Source: Pirellulimonas nuda
Lineage (GTDB): Bacteria > Planctomycetota > Planctomycetia > Pirellulales > Lacipirellulaceae
Assembly: GCF_007750855.1 (NCBI RefSeq)
Contig: NZ_CP036291.1
Location: 3,720,001 to 3,784,000 of the forward strand
DNA: 64,000 nucleotides
Direction of reading: 5' to 3'
This document shows positions 28,906 through 37,844 of this stretch, in pieces (positions within the stretch are counted from its first letter, which is position 1; each line of letters begins with the position of its first letter). Below the pieces are notes generated by a model. That model was not told the origin of the DNA. It saw only the letters and a list, made by a program, of their open reading frames with translations, and made no database searches. The translations under genes were made by a program, and so were the position numbers.

Positions 28906-30084
28906 ATGAATATCCTTTCAAGATCCCGCGTCGCCGCCGCGGTGTTGCTGCTCTCGGCACTCCCAGCCGGCGACGCGTCGGCGGTGCTCATTGCAACCGA
29001 CCACTTCCTCGCCGCCGTGCCGGGCGACCCGCTGCTGGGCGAGTACAACATCACGACCTCAGTGAATCAGCTCCGTCGGGGAACCGCCAACGGCGGCGGT
29101 CAGGACCCCACGGTTGCGGGGTTTACGGGGGCGTGGTCCGGTAACGTGACTTCGGGCTCCTTGGGTGTTGCTCAGTGGACGGCGACTGCAAACGGTCTGG
29201 CCGCGAACTTGTTCTACCACGAGGGTGAGCGCGCACGCTTTTCAGGGGTCGACAACCTCCAACGCCGTGTTCAACGCGAGCTCTCGGCCTACACGCCGAG
29301 CGACACCTACTACTTCTCCATGATGTCGCAGGTGCTGACGGACGACGTCGACCTCGACGGCTTTGTGGGGATCGGGTTCACCAACACGGGGGCCACCCCC
29401 GCGCTCACCGACGCCAACCTGATCGGCGGCGCCGACCTACGCGGCTTCTTGATCGGCCCGGCCGGGGACGGCGCCGCGGGCACCGACTACGTGATCCGGC
29501 ACGTCGGCTCGTCCGGCGCCGTGCAGGACGACATCATTTTGGACGATATCGTGCAGAACGACGCAGAAGGGTCGCCGTTCTTGCGTCGCACGATTGTCAA
29601 GCTTGAGTTCAACGACGACCCCACCAACCCAAGCGGCAACTCCAAGCTGACCATCTGGCAGGACCCGGGGGTCGTCACGTCCGAGGCGGCCGCGTCGTTG
29701 TCGATCACCCCCATCGAGCTACGCACCTTCGCCCTGAGCACCAACGCCGACCTTACGCACCTGACGTTCACGGGGATCGACTACTCGCGTGCGGCGAGCT
29801 TCGACGAGCCCAGGCTGGCGACCACTTGGGAAGACGCAGTCCCCACCAAGCCGGGTGATTTCAACGAAGACGGACACGTAGACGCCGCCGACTACACCGC
29901 GTGGCGCGACCGGCTAGGCGTCGGCTACGTGCAAGCCGACTACGACGTGTGGGTAGCGAACTTTGAGACGACGGGCCTGGCCGTGGCGGCGCCCGCTACG
30001 GTGCCCGAGCCCGCGGGGGCCGCGGCCTTGCTGTTGGGCCTGGCCGGGCTGCTCTGCGGGCGCCGCGCCCCGCAGGGCGACTAA
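28906..30084 (+). CDS. PEP-CTERM protein with jelly-roll-like and dockerin-like segments (second of a pair)
   Basis: 392 residues preceded by GAGGGG. The signal peptide is about residues 1-26 (AGDASA). The body is collinear with the preceding gene: IATDHFLAAVPGDPLLGEY, GFTGAWSGNVTSGSLG, RTIVKLEFNDDPTN, SKLTIWQDP and SFDEPRLATTWEDA. Unlike its partner it adds a dockerin-like calcium repeat (GDFNEDGHVDAADYTAWRD) before the tail VPEPAGAAALLLGLAGLL, GRRA. Dockerin-like segments in planctomycetes are thought to mediate surface assembly. It is 38 bases upstream of the sigma-factor gene, so one transcript could include the following operon. Confidence 0.8.
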   Translation: MNILSRSRVAAAVLLLSALPAGDASAVLIATDHFLAAVPGDPLLGEYNITTSVNQLRRGTANGGGQDPTVAGFTGAWSGNVTSGSLGVAQWTATANGLAANLFYHEGERARFSGVDNLQRRVQRELSAYTPSDTYYFSMMSQVLTDDVDLDGFVGIGFTNTGATPALTDANLIGGADLRGFLIGPAGDGAAGTDYVIRHVGSSGAVQDDIILDDIVQNDAEGSPFLRRTIVKLEFNDDPTNPSGNSKLTIWQDPGVVTSEAAASLSITPIELRTFALSTNADLTHLTFTGIDYSRAASFDEPRLATTWEDAVPTKPGDFNEDGHVDAADYTAWRDRLGVGYVQADYDVWVANFETTGLAVAAPATVPEPAGAAALLLGLAGLLCGRRAPQGD

Positions 30085-30122
30085 TCCATGGCGTACGGCT
30101 TCACAAGGATGGCGGCCAAGCG

Positions 30123-30668
30123 ATGACACAGCAGAACGCCGAAGAGCGATCGACGCCGCACGACACATTCATCACGGAGTTCGCCCGCAACTCGCGGCAG
30201 CTCTACGCCTACATCCGCACCCAAACCCCCAACCGCCACGACGCGGACGACGTCTATCAGAGCACGAGCCTCGTCATGTGGAGAAAGCTGGACACCTACC
30301 GTGCCGACACCAGCTTCTTCGCCTGGGGCCGTCAGATCGCGTTCTACGAAGTCAAGAAGCTGAGAGAGCGTACCGGGCGGGGCACGTTGCTCTCGGACGA
30401 CGCGCTCAGCGCCCTTGATGCGGCCTTCAACGCCCGCACGGACGACTCGCCGCGGCGCCTGGAGGCGCTGGCGGGGTGCTTAGAGAAACTAGCGCCGGCG
30501 TCTCGGCGGCTGATCGACCAACGCTACTTTCACGACCGCAGCCCCGCGACGATCGCCGAAGAGCTGGGCCAGTCGGCATCGTCCGTCTACCGTTCCCTCG
30601 CCCGCACGCACCACTGGTTGATGACGTGCATCCAGCAGACCCTCGCAGGAGCCCGCAATGGAAGCTGA
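30123..30668 (+). CDS. ECF sigma-70 factor (Rhodopirellula/Verrucomicrobium type)
   Basis: 181 residues. Region 2 is visible in RHDADDVYQSTSLVMWRKL and YRADTSFFAWGRQIAFYEV. Region 4 is RYFHDRSPATIAEELGQSA followed by SVYRSLARTHHWL. This is the short ECF subfamily expanded in planctomycetes and verrucomicrobia, usually encoded just before a FecR- or LamG-containing membrane protein. Here the next gene overlaps it by 11 bases, as expected for a sigma/anti-sigma pair. It probably directs transcription of this operon or of nearby surface genes; the signal is not known. Confidence 0.9.
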   Translation: MTQQNAEERSTPHDTFITEFARNSRQLYAYIRTQTPNRHDADDVYQSTSLVMWRKLDTYRADTSFFAWGRQIAFYEVKKLRERTGRGTLLSDDALSALDAAFNARTDDSPRRLEALAGCLEKLAPASRRLIDQRYFHDRSPATIAEELGQSASSVYRSLARTHHWLMTCIQQTLAGARNGS

Positions 30669-32460
30669 CCGCGCTCCGGACGAGGAACTGCTCGCAACGC
30701 TCATCAAGATGTCGGCGGGCGATGCGGCCCCCGAGCAGTACGCCGCACTCGACAAGTTGGTGTGCGAGCAACCCGCCGCCTGCGAGCAGGTCGTGACCGG
30801 GCTGATCCACCTGGCGGACCTGGAGTGGGAGTCGGTCGCGCAAGGCCCCGGCGTTGCCGTGCCGGACGGGTCGTCCGCTCCGGACCCCATGGCCGAGCAG
30901 GGGACGACGCCGCTGGATCGCGCGAGCCTCGGTCTCGTGAGCACGGCTCCGAGGGGCCCGGTCGCCAGCGGCCCGCGCGATCACGGCAAAACTTGGAGGG
31001 CCAGGCTTGGCGCCGCGGCCGCTTTCGTAGCCGGCATAGCCGCCGCGGTGCTGCTGATGCATCCGCCCGCGGACCAACCGGTTGACTTCATCACCGGGCC
31101 TCCGGGGGACGGGCTTTTGGCGGTTGACTCAGAGCCGCTTCCTCCGATAGCGACGCTGGTTCGCAACACCAGCTACGTGCTCGAATCACGCGCCGGCACG
31201 CCGATGTGGGCCGGCGCGTCGCTCCGGGCCGGCGCCTCGGTGGCGTTGTTCGACGGGGTGGCCGAGATCGAGTTCGAGAACGGCGCCTCGGTCCTGCTGA
31301 AAGGCCCCGCGGCGCTCGAGATCGACGCCTCGGGCAGCCCGGTCCTCAAGTACGGCGGCTTGGTGACGCGGCACGTGCCCAACGGTCCCTGGCGTATCCG
31401 CGTCCCGCTGGCGGAGCTCTGGGCGCCGGCCGGCGCGATGATCGGCGTCGACGCGTTTGGCGAGGAGGCCGTAGTGCACGCGTTCGAGGGAGACACCCTG
31501 GTGCGGCCCCTGTCCGACGACCTCTCCGCAGTGACTCTGACAGCGGGGAACGCGTTCCGACTGCGGCGCGACGCCCACTCCGAGATCTGTCTGCTTGAGG
31601 TCGCCGTCCGGCCCGACGCGTTCGATTTCGAGGCGCGGATGGATGATGGGCGCCTCGACCTCTCGTCGGGTTACGCCGACACGGTCCTGCGGTCGCGGCC
31701 GATCGCCTACTGGCGTTTCGATTCGATCGATTCGGGGACCGTGGCCGACGACTCGGGGGGGAACCACCCGCTGCAGTTGATCGGCGAAGGGGTCGACGTG
31801 GTGCGTGGCCCCGGCAACAGCTTCGTTTCCTTTACGGTCCGCAAGAACCGGGGCTGCTTCGTCTCCGCGGCGCCCCTCGACGAGATCGCGGGGACGGACT
31901 ATTCCGTTGAGTTCTGGTTTAAGCCCCGCCACTACCACCGCGGCGCCGTGGCGTCGTTGGTCGAGCACGCCACGGACCAGCGCGGGGCGGTCGAGCGGCA
32001 CGGGTTGATTATCGAAACCCACTCGGCGTCGCCGGCCTCTCCGGTCCCTCCGTCGCTCGAGGGGGTGGAGACCAGCCCGAAGGCGGTCCGCTTCCTCCAC
32101 CGCAGCCCCCCCGGCGAGCTCCTCTCCGGCGTCGCTTGTTTCTCGAAGACGCCCTACCGTCTCAACGACTGGCAGCACCTCGCGGCGGTCAAGTCGAGCG
32201 ACGCGTTGCGGCTGTACCTGGACGGGAAGCTCGTCTGCGAAGAGAGCGACTCGACGACCCTCCCCGAGGGGCTGTCGATCGTCGTAGGCCAGCTCTTTTC
32301 TTTTGGTTCGGTCCGCCCGTTTGTCGGTGAGCTCGACGAGCTTGCGTTCTACGATCACGCGTTGACCGAGCAAGAGATTGCGGAGCGGATGCTGGGGGTT
32401 GAAACGACTCTCGCGCCCGCCGGAAAAGACGCCGACCCCAGTGTAGGAGCCGGACGATGA
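30658..32460 (+). CDS. FecR-like / LamG-domain membrane protein (putative sigma regulator)
   Basis: 600 residues. A cytoplasmic part (1-115) with ASA-like helices begins LLATLIKMSAGDAAPEQY. One membrane helix spans about 117-135 (AAAAFVAGIAAAVLLMH). A FecR-like beta region follows (about 165-310, VALFDGVAEIEFENGASVL, LKGPAALEID). Residues 340-590 are a LamG/concanavalin-like sugar-binding fold (YWRFDSIDSG, YSVEFWFKPRHY, WQHLAAVKSSDALRLYLD, GELDELAFYDHALTEQEI). The architecture suggests an outside glycan-sensing domain linked through the membrane to the sigma factor. It overlaps both neighbours. Signalling role is inferred from family and context. Confidence 0.8.
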   Translation: MEADRAPDEELLATLIKMSAGDAAPEQYAALDKLVCEQPAACEQVVTGLIHLADLEWESVAQGPGVAVPDGSSAPDPMAEQGTTPLDRASLGLVSTAPRGPVASGPRDHGKTWRARLGAAAAFVAGIAAAVLLMHPPADQPVDFITGPPGDGLLAVDSEPLPPIATLVRNTSYVLESRAGTPMWAGASLRAGASVALFDGVAEIEFENGASVLLKGPAALEIDASGSPVLKYGGLVTRHVPNGPWRIRVPLAELWAPAGAMIGVDAFGEEAVVHAFEGDTLVRPLSDDLSAVTLTAGNAFRLRRDAHSEICLLEVAVRPDAFDFEARMDDGRLDLSSGYADTVLRSRPIAYWRFDSIDSGTVADDSGGNHPLQLIGEGVDVVRGPGNSFVSFTVRKNRGCFVSAAPLDEIAGTDYSVEFWFKPRHYHRGAVASLVEHATDQRGAVERHGLIIETHSASPASPVPPSLEGVETSPKAVRFLHRSPPGELLSGVACFSKTPYRLNDWQHLAAVKSSDALRLYLDGKLVCEESDSTTLPEGLSIVVGQLFSFGSVRPFVGELDELAFYDHALTEQEIAERMLGVETTLAPAGKDADPSVGAGR

Positions 32461-34502
32461 GAACGACTACCTATCTTTTGGCGGCGACACAAAGCCTAGC
32501 CGTGTGCGCGGTCCTCGTGGGCGCGGTCGCCGAGCGCGCCTCAGCCGCTCAGGCGCGGCCCGGCGCCACGCCGGACCGCTACGACGTGGTGGTGGTGGGC
32601 GCCGGCACCGGCGGGGTGGCCGCGGCGATGCAGGCGGCCCGGCTTGGCGCCTCAGTGCTGCTGCTTGAAGCGACCGACTGGATCGGCGGTCAGATGTCGG
32701 CGGCGGGGGTGACCAGCATGGACGAGGGCTACCCGCCCCGCGACCACCTCCGCGAACGCGGGGTCTACGGCGAGTTCTGGCGGCGGACGTCCGCCTTCTA
32801 CAAGGCGATCGGAAAATCGAACGACACCTGCGCCGTCAGCGAAGACCACTTCGCCGTCGAGCCCAACGTCGCCCAGCGGATCCTCTACCAGATGATCGCA
32901 GACACCCGGCTCACCCCGTTGGCGGGGGGCTCGCACGCCACGCTGGACGTGCTGCTACGGGCCGACGTGACGGGGCTTGTCCGCGACGGCCACACGGTGA
33001 CGGGAGTCGAGTTTGAGCTCCACGCAAAGGGCGAGACCACAAGGCGGACCGTTTCCTCGCAGGTGGTTATCGACGCCACCGAGTACGGCGACCTGATTCC
33101 CATGGCCGGCGCGGCGTACCGGGTGGGGACCCTATTGTCGACCCGCGACGCTCTCGACGAGCTGGCCGACCACCCGGTCCAGCCGATCACGTGGACGGCG
33201 GTCATCAAGCAGTACCCCGGCGGCGTGCCGACCGACCTGCAGGTGAACACGCCCCCCCCCGGCTACGACCCGGCCCCGATCAGCCCGATCGTGTCTCTTG
33301 AAGGAGACGGCTCCAGCAGGCATCCGTGGAATTGGGAGCGCATGCTGAAGTACCGGGGCATGCCGGACTCCACCAGCCCCTTCAGTGCCCACAACGGCTC
33401 GGGACGATCCCTGACCCGCACGCACGTCAACCTCGCCTGCAATGACCAACCGTTTCAGGTCGGCGACATCGAAGACCCGCAGAGCCGCGCCGGGGCCGAG
33501 GCCCGGGCGCTCCAGCGGACGCTCGCCGTGCTCTACTACGCCCGGCACGTGATGGGGGTCATAGACTGGTCGGTCGCCAATGACGTCGGCTACGACAGCC
33601 CCTACAACCGCGAGCGCGTCGACGCACTCGTGAAGCGGCGTCCCGACCTGGCGCCGTACCGTGAGGTCCTGCGCCACTTCCCCGTGATGCCCTACGTGCG
33701 GGAGAGCCGGCGGATCGTCGGGGCCGACACGTTGACAGCGACCCAGCTCCGACGCAAGAAGCCGTTCGCGCCGGTCCACTTCCCGACCGCCGTCGCGATC
33801 GGCGATTACCCGGTCGATGTGCACGGCGAGGGCCGCGACCGTGGTCGGCAGGTCGAGCTGGACCTCGACGAGCAGATCGACCTCCCGGAGCGGTGGATCC
33901 AGTGGGGCTACGGGCCTTTCCAGGCGCCGTTCGAGGCGTTCATCCCCGAACGTGTTGATGGCTTTATGCCGGCAGAGAAGAACCTGTCTCAGTCGCGGTT
34001 GGCCAGCGGCGCTACCCGGCTCCAACCCGTGACGATGCTTACCGGGCAGGCAGCCGGCGCGATCGCGGCCATCGCGGTCCAGAGGGGCGTGCAGCCGCGC
34101 GACGTTCCTCCGATCGTGGTGCAGAACGAACTGCTCAATGCGGGCAGCACCCTCTCGCTGCGTCGCCACGAGGACGTCCCCCACGGCGTCGAGCTGTGGA
34201 AGGCGATTCAGCTTGCCAGCCTGTACGAAGTTTACGAGGTCGAGGACGACCGCTTCCGAGAAACCGCGAAGGTTTCGGAAGAGGCCGCCAGGATCGCGTT
34301 CGGGCGTCTAGAAGAGGCAGGCCTGGCGGCTTCGCCAGAGGGCGCCCACAACGACGTCTTGAGAGCAAGAACCCGCGGCGCGCTGGTTCGAGCCGTCGCC
34401 CGCGCGATCACCACCTCGTCCAGCAACGGGCGATCGGCCGCCCAAGCCGTCCAAACGAGCGACGCCAAAGCCGCCACTCATCCAACGAGACTGACGCAAT
34501 GA
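32457..34502 (+). CDS. Secreted FAD-dependent oxidoreductase
   Basis: 681 residues with a signal peptide (about 1-31, ASAAQA). The FAD site is YDVVVVGAGTGGVAAAMQA near residue 42, with GGQMSAAGVTSMDEG close by. VVIDATEYGDLIPMAGAAY, YVRESRRIVGADTL and LTGQAAGAIAAIAVQRG are the later family blocks. The C-terminus has about 130 extra residues beyond the FAD fold compared with its paralogues at 21526 and 35961. Its ATG overlaps the FecR/LamG stop and its stop overlaps the prepilin start (ATGA in both cases), so it is firmly part of the operon. The substrate is unknown. Confidence 0.8.
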   Translation: MRTTTYLLAATQSLAVCAVLVGAVAERASAAQARPGATPDRYDVVVVGAGTGGVAAAMQAARLGASVLLLEATDWIGGQMSAAGVTSMDEGYPPRDHLRERGVYGEFWRRTSAFYKAIGKSNDTCAVSEDHFAVEPNVAQRILYQMIADTRLTPLAGGSHATLDVLLRADVTGLVRDGHTVTGVEFELHAKGETTRRTVSSQVVIDATEYGDLIPMAGAAYRVGTLLSTRDALDELADHPVQPITWTAVIKQYPGGVPTDLQVNTPPPGYDPAPISPIVSLEGDGSSRHPWNWERMLKYRGMPDSTSPFSAHNGSGRSLTRTHVNLACNDQPFQVGDIEDPQSRAGAEARALQRTLAVLYYARHVMGVIDWSVANDVGYDSPYNRERVDALVKRRPDLAPYREVLRHFPVMPYVRESRRIVGADTLTATQLRRKKPFAPVHFPTAVAIGDYPVDVHGEGRDRGRQVELDLDEQIDLPERWIQWGYGPFQAPFEAFIPERVDGFMPAEKNLSQSRLASGATRLQPVTMLTGQAAGAIAAIAVQRGVQPRDVPPIVVQNELLNAGSTLSLRRHEDVPHGVELWKAIQLASLYEVYEVEDDRFRETAKVSEEAARIAFGRLEEAGLAASPEGAHNDVLRARTRGALVRAVARAITTSSSNGRSAAQAVQTSDAKAATHPTRLTQ

Positions 34503-35482
34503 CAACGACTCTGATTGGCGGTCGGCCTGCCGCCGCCGTGTCGCTACGCCGCCCGGTCGGGCGCCATCGCGGCTTTACCCTAGTCGAGCTGCTGGTCGTG
34601 ATCGCCATCATCGGCGTGCTGGTCGCAATGCTCTTGCCCGCGGTCCAGTCGGCGCGCGAGGCGGCTCGGCGTTCGCAGTGCCTGAATAACCTCAAGCAGC
34701 AGGGCCTAGCCGCGCAGAACCACATGTCGACCCACGGCGGGCTGTTGCCGCCGGGCTACCTGCGTGAGAAGGGCACCTTCATCAAGCGGGGACTGTTCAC
34801 CGAGCTGCTGCCGTTCATGGAAGAAGGGATCACTCACGACCTGATCCAGTACGACAACAACGACCCCTCGAACGCCTTCCTCGACCCGGCCAGGGACGCC
34901 GTGGTAAAGGCCTACGTCTGCCCGAGTTGGCCCGACACGATCGTCATCACCGACGGCACGCCCTCTCAGATCGGCGCCCTTACGACCTACGCGGGGAGCG
35001 GCGGCGCCATCACAAGCAACGACCCCACACTGCTGGTCGGAGGCGAGTACCCCAACAACGGGGCGTTCGCACTCAAGCAGGTGGGGACCAAGATCATTGG
35101 TCACCAGCGTGCAGAACGGGAGATTACCGACGGCCTCAGCAAGACCTTCCTGACCGGCGAGTTTGTTCACCGAGACTGCGCGCTGGGCGCCAGCTGCGCC
35201 GACCCACCGGGCAACGTCCGCCCCTGGTACCTGAGCGGCTATCAAGCGGGGATAGGATCGATCCCGCTGGTGTACTCCTTCAAAGAGCTTGAGTACACGC
35301 CCAACAGCACCGGGCTTACGCGATCGCTGCACGGTTGGAACCGCATGCCCATGAGCAGCTACCACCCCGGCGTCGCTCTATTCTCGAACATCGACGGGAG
35401 TGTCGTCGTCGTTGCCGACGACATCGACGCGGTGGTCTACCACGCACGAGCAACGGTCAACGGGGCAGAGACGGATGGCTAA
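34499..35482 (+). CDS. DUF1559 prepilin-type N-terminal cleavage/methylation protein
   Basis: 327 residues starting at the ATG that overlaps the upstream stop. A basic leader (RRPVGRHRG) precedes the type IV prepilin signature [19 protein letters not shown] and the helix motif [19 protein letters not shown]. The rest is the DUF1559 domain, including ITDGLSKTFLTGEF and a C-terminal YHPGVALFSNIDGSV. DUF1559 proteins are hugely expanded in planctomycetes and are thought to form pseudopilin-like surface structures processed by a prepilin peptidase. Paired with a small lipoprotein gene overlapping its end. Confidence 0.9.
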   Translation: MTTTLIGGRPAAAVSLRRPVGRHRGFTLVELLVVIAIIGVLVAMLLPAVQSAREAARRSQCLNNLKQQGLAAQNHMSTHGGLLPPGYLREKGTFIKRGLFTELLPFMEEGITHDLIQYDNNDPSNAFLDPARDAVVKAYVCPSWPDTIVITDGTPSQIGALTTYAGSGGAITSNDPTLLVGGEYPNNGAFALKQVGTKIIGHQRAEREITDGLSKTFLTGEFVHRDCALGASCADPPGNVRPWYLSGYQAGIGSIPLVYSFKELEYTPNSTGLTRSLHGWNRMPMSSYHPGVALFSNIDGSVVVVADDIDAVVYHARATVNGAETDG

Positions 35483-35927
35483 GACAGGATGGATCGCCCG
35501 CGTAGCGTGGCTCCCCGCGGCCGCGTTGATCGCCGCAACCCTGGGCTGCGGCGCCGGGCCCGAGATGGCGCCCGTCGAGGGGACGGTAACGCTCGATGGC
35601 AAGCCGCTGGAGTTCGGCCTTGTGATGCTGCACCCGTTGAAGGGCCAGGTCGCACAAGGGCTCATCGGGGCCGGCGGCGCGTTCTCCCTGTCTACTTTTG
35701 AGCCGGGAGACGGCGTGCCGTTTGGCGCCTACAGGGTGAGCGTGCTGTGCTACGAGGGTCATGACCCCAGCAAGGCGTCCGCGGCTAAGGGCCCGGAAGA
35801 GGGCTTTCTGTTGGGCAGGTCGCTGATCCCACTCCGCTACAGCCGGGCGACCTCAAGCGGGCTCACCGTCGACGTCGGGCCCGACGGGGTCCGCGACCTA
35901 ACACTCGCCTTGAGCAGCCGCAAATAG
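35475..35927 (+). CDS. Small lipoprotein paired with the DUF1559 protein
   Basis: 150 residues. A lipoprotein signal ends AALIAATLGCGAG, with the lipidated Cys near 25. The mature part is one Ig-like transthyretin/carboxypeptidase-regulatory fold (VEGTVTLDGKPLEFGLVML and PFGAYRVSVLCYE). Such proteins regularly follow DUF1559 genes in planctomycetes, and the same pairing occurs twice more in this window. It overlaps the prepilin gene by eight bases. Probably a periplasmic or outer-membrane partner; role unknown. Confidence 0.8.
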   Translation: MAKTGWIARVAWLPAAALIAATLGCGAGPEMAPVEGTVTLDGKPLEFGLVMLHPLKGQVAQGLIGAGGAFSLSTFEPGDGVPFGAYRVSVLCYEGHDPSKASAAKGPEEGFLLGRSLIPLRYSRATSSGLTVDVGPDGVRDLTLALSSRK

Positions 35928-35960
35928 CCGCAGCCGAAGTAAGCCGGAGCCGTCACACCC

Positions 35961-37685
35961 ATGGTTAGTCCCGCGAGAGCCCTGCTCCTGCTCGTATTGG
36001 CGTGCGCCATCACGGCGGCGGACGCCCGAGAGGTCGAGAGCGACATCGTCGTTTACGGCGGGACCAGCGCCGGGGTCGCGGCCGCCGTTCAGGCAAAACG
36101 GATGGGGAAGACCGTGGCCCTGGTCTGCCCGGAACAGCGGCTCGGGGGCATGTCGAGCGGCGGCCTCGGCTTTACCGACGCCGGCAGCGTTGCCGTGATC
36201 GGCGGGGTGGCCCGCGAGTTCTATCACCGCGTCTGGCGGCACTACCAAGACGACTCTGCGTGGCGGTGGCAGCCACGCGACGCGTTCAACAACCGCGGCC
36301 AGGGGGTCGCCGCGATCGAACGCAGCACCCAAACCATGTGGGTCTTCGAACCGCGCGTGGCCGCACAGGTCTTCGAGGACCTGGTGGCCGAGCACGGCGT
36401 CCAGGTCTACCGCGACGAGTGGCTCGACCGCACGCCCGGCGTCGGCGTCTCGCTCAGCAACGGCCGGATCCAAAGCATCGCCACGTTGGCCGGATCGCGC
36501 TACTCGGCTGGGGTGTTCATCGACGCGTCGTACGAGGGCGACCTCATCGCCGCGGCCGGCGTACGCTGCCACGTGGGTCGCGAGAGCAGCGCCGCGTATG
36601 ACGAGCCGCACAACGGCGTCCAGCGCGACGCGATCCACCACCCCCACAACTTCGCCGTGCTGGCCAGCCCCGTCGACGCGCACCGCATCCCGGGCGATCC
36701 TTCGAGCGGCCTGCTGCCGCGGATCTGCAGCGATCCGCCGGGCGCCAACGGCGAGGGAGATCATCGCATCCAGGCCTACTGCTACCGCCTGTGCCTGACG
36801 GACCACCCAGAGAACCGCCTGCCGATCGAGAGGCCCGCCCGGTACGACCCGGGCCAGTACGAGTTGTTGCTACGCGTCTTCGAGACCGGATGGCGGGGCT
36901 TCTTCCACAAGTACGACCCGATCCCCAACCGGAAGACCGACGTCAACAACCACGGCCCGTTTAGCATGGACAACATCGGGTTCAACTACGAGTACCCCGA
37001 GGCGACCTACCAACGCCGCGCCGAGATGCTGGCCGAGCACCGCGACTACCAGCAGGGGCTGCTCTACTTCGTGTCGCACGACCCGCGCGTCCCGGAAGAC
37101 ATCCGCTCCCAAGCACGGCAATGGGGGCTCGCCAAAGACGAGTTCCCCGAACAAGAGGGCTGGAGCTCGCAGCTCTACATCCGAGAAGCCAGACGGATGG
37201 TCGGGCGGTACGTCATGACCGAGCACGACGTGACCGGGGCACGGCCCGTGCCGGAGCCCGTCGGCATGGGCTCCTACACGCTCGACTCCCACAACGTGCA
37301 GCGCTACGTCGACGAGAACGGCAAAGTGCAGAACGAAGGCGACATCGGCGTTCACGTGCCGCCGTACGGAATCGCCTACGGCGCGCTGACGCCTAGGGAA
37401 GAGGAGTGCAAGAACCTGCTGGCGCCGGTATGCCTCTCCGCCAGCCACATCGCCTACGGTTCGATCCGCATGGAGCCGGTGTTTATGGTCCTGGGGCAAT
37501 CCGCCGCAACCGCCGCGGCGCTTGCGCTAGACGACGACTGCGGGGTGCAGGAAGTCGATTACCAGCGGCTCAAGTCCCGGCTCGTCGCCGATGGACAGGT
37601 GCTAAGCTATGCAAAGAAACAAGCAAGGCCCGCGCACCCTCGCGGGGCCAGGTCTCCCACCGAGGGTGCAAAACTTGCAAAGTAG
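35961..37685 (+). CDS. Secreted FAD-dependent oxidoreductase (last gene of operon)
   Basis: 574 residues with a signal peptide (about 1-22, AADA). DIVVYGGTSAGVAAAVQA and LGGMSSGGLGFTDAG form the FAD entry motif. GVFIDASYEGDLIAAAGVR, PNRKTDVNNHG, YIREARRMVGRYVM and VFMVLGQSAATAAALALDD follow. It is clearly the paralogue of 21526-23169, sharing the same block order and length, and so the cluster holds two close copies on opposite strands. The gap to the lipoprotein gene is 33 bases, so it likely belongs to the same transcript. Substrate unknown; oxidation of a sugar or sulfated polymer is a guess from context. Confidence 0.8.
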   Translation: MVSPARALLLLVLACAITAADAREVESDIVVYGGTSAGVAAAVQAKRMGKTVALVCPEQRLGGMSSGGLGFTDAGSVAVIGGVAREFYHRVWRHYQDDSAWRWQPRDAFNNRGQGVAAIERSTQTMWVFEPRVAAQVFEDLVAEHGVQVYRDEWLDRTPGVGVSLSNGRIQSIATLAGSRYSAGVFIDASYEGDLIAAAGVRCHVGRESSAAYDEPHNGVQRDAIHHPHNFAVLASPVDAHRIPGDPSSGLLPRICSDPPGANGEGDHRIQAYCYRLCLTDHPENRLPIERPARYDPGQYELLLRVFETGWRGFFHKYDPIPNRKTDVNNHGPFSMDNIGFNYEYPEATYQRRAEMLAEHRDYQQGLLYFVSHDPRVPEDIRSQARQWGLAKDEFPEQEGWSSQLYIREARRMVGRYVMTEHDVTGARPVPEPVGMGSYTLDSHNVQRYVDENGKVQNEGDIGVHVPPYGIAYGALTPREEECKNLLAPVCLSASHIAYGSIRMEPVFMVLGQSAATAAALALDDDCGVQEVDYQRLKSRLVADGQVLSYAKKQARPAHPRGARSPTEGAKLAK

Positions 37686-37844
37686 CCAACCCAGAAACCA
37701 CCAGACGCGACCGTAAATTGAAGGGACGTCGCGTTGCCGGTAGCGGCGTGGTGGGCGTCAGCTTTAGTGAGTGTTTCGGGGAGGATGTGGCCTCGGCACT
37801 TTGGCACGACCGTTGCGATCCACTTAGGCGTTGGAAGTCCTCTG

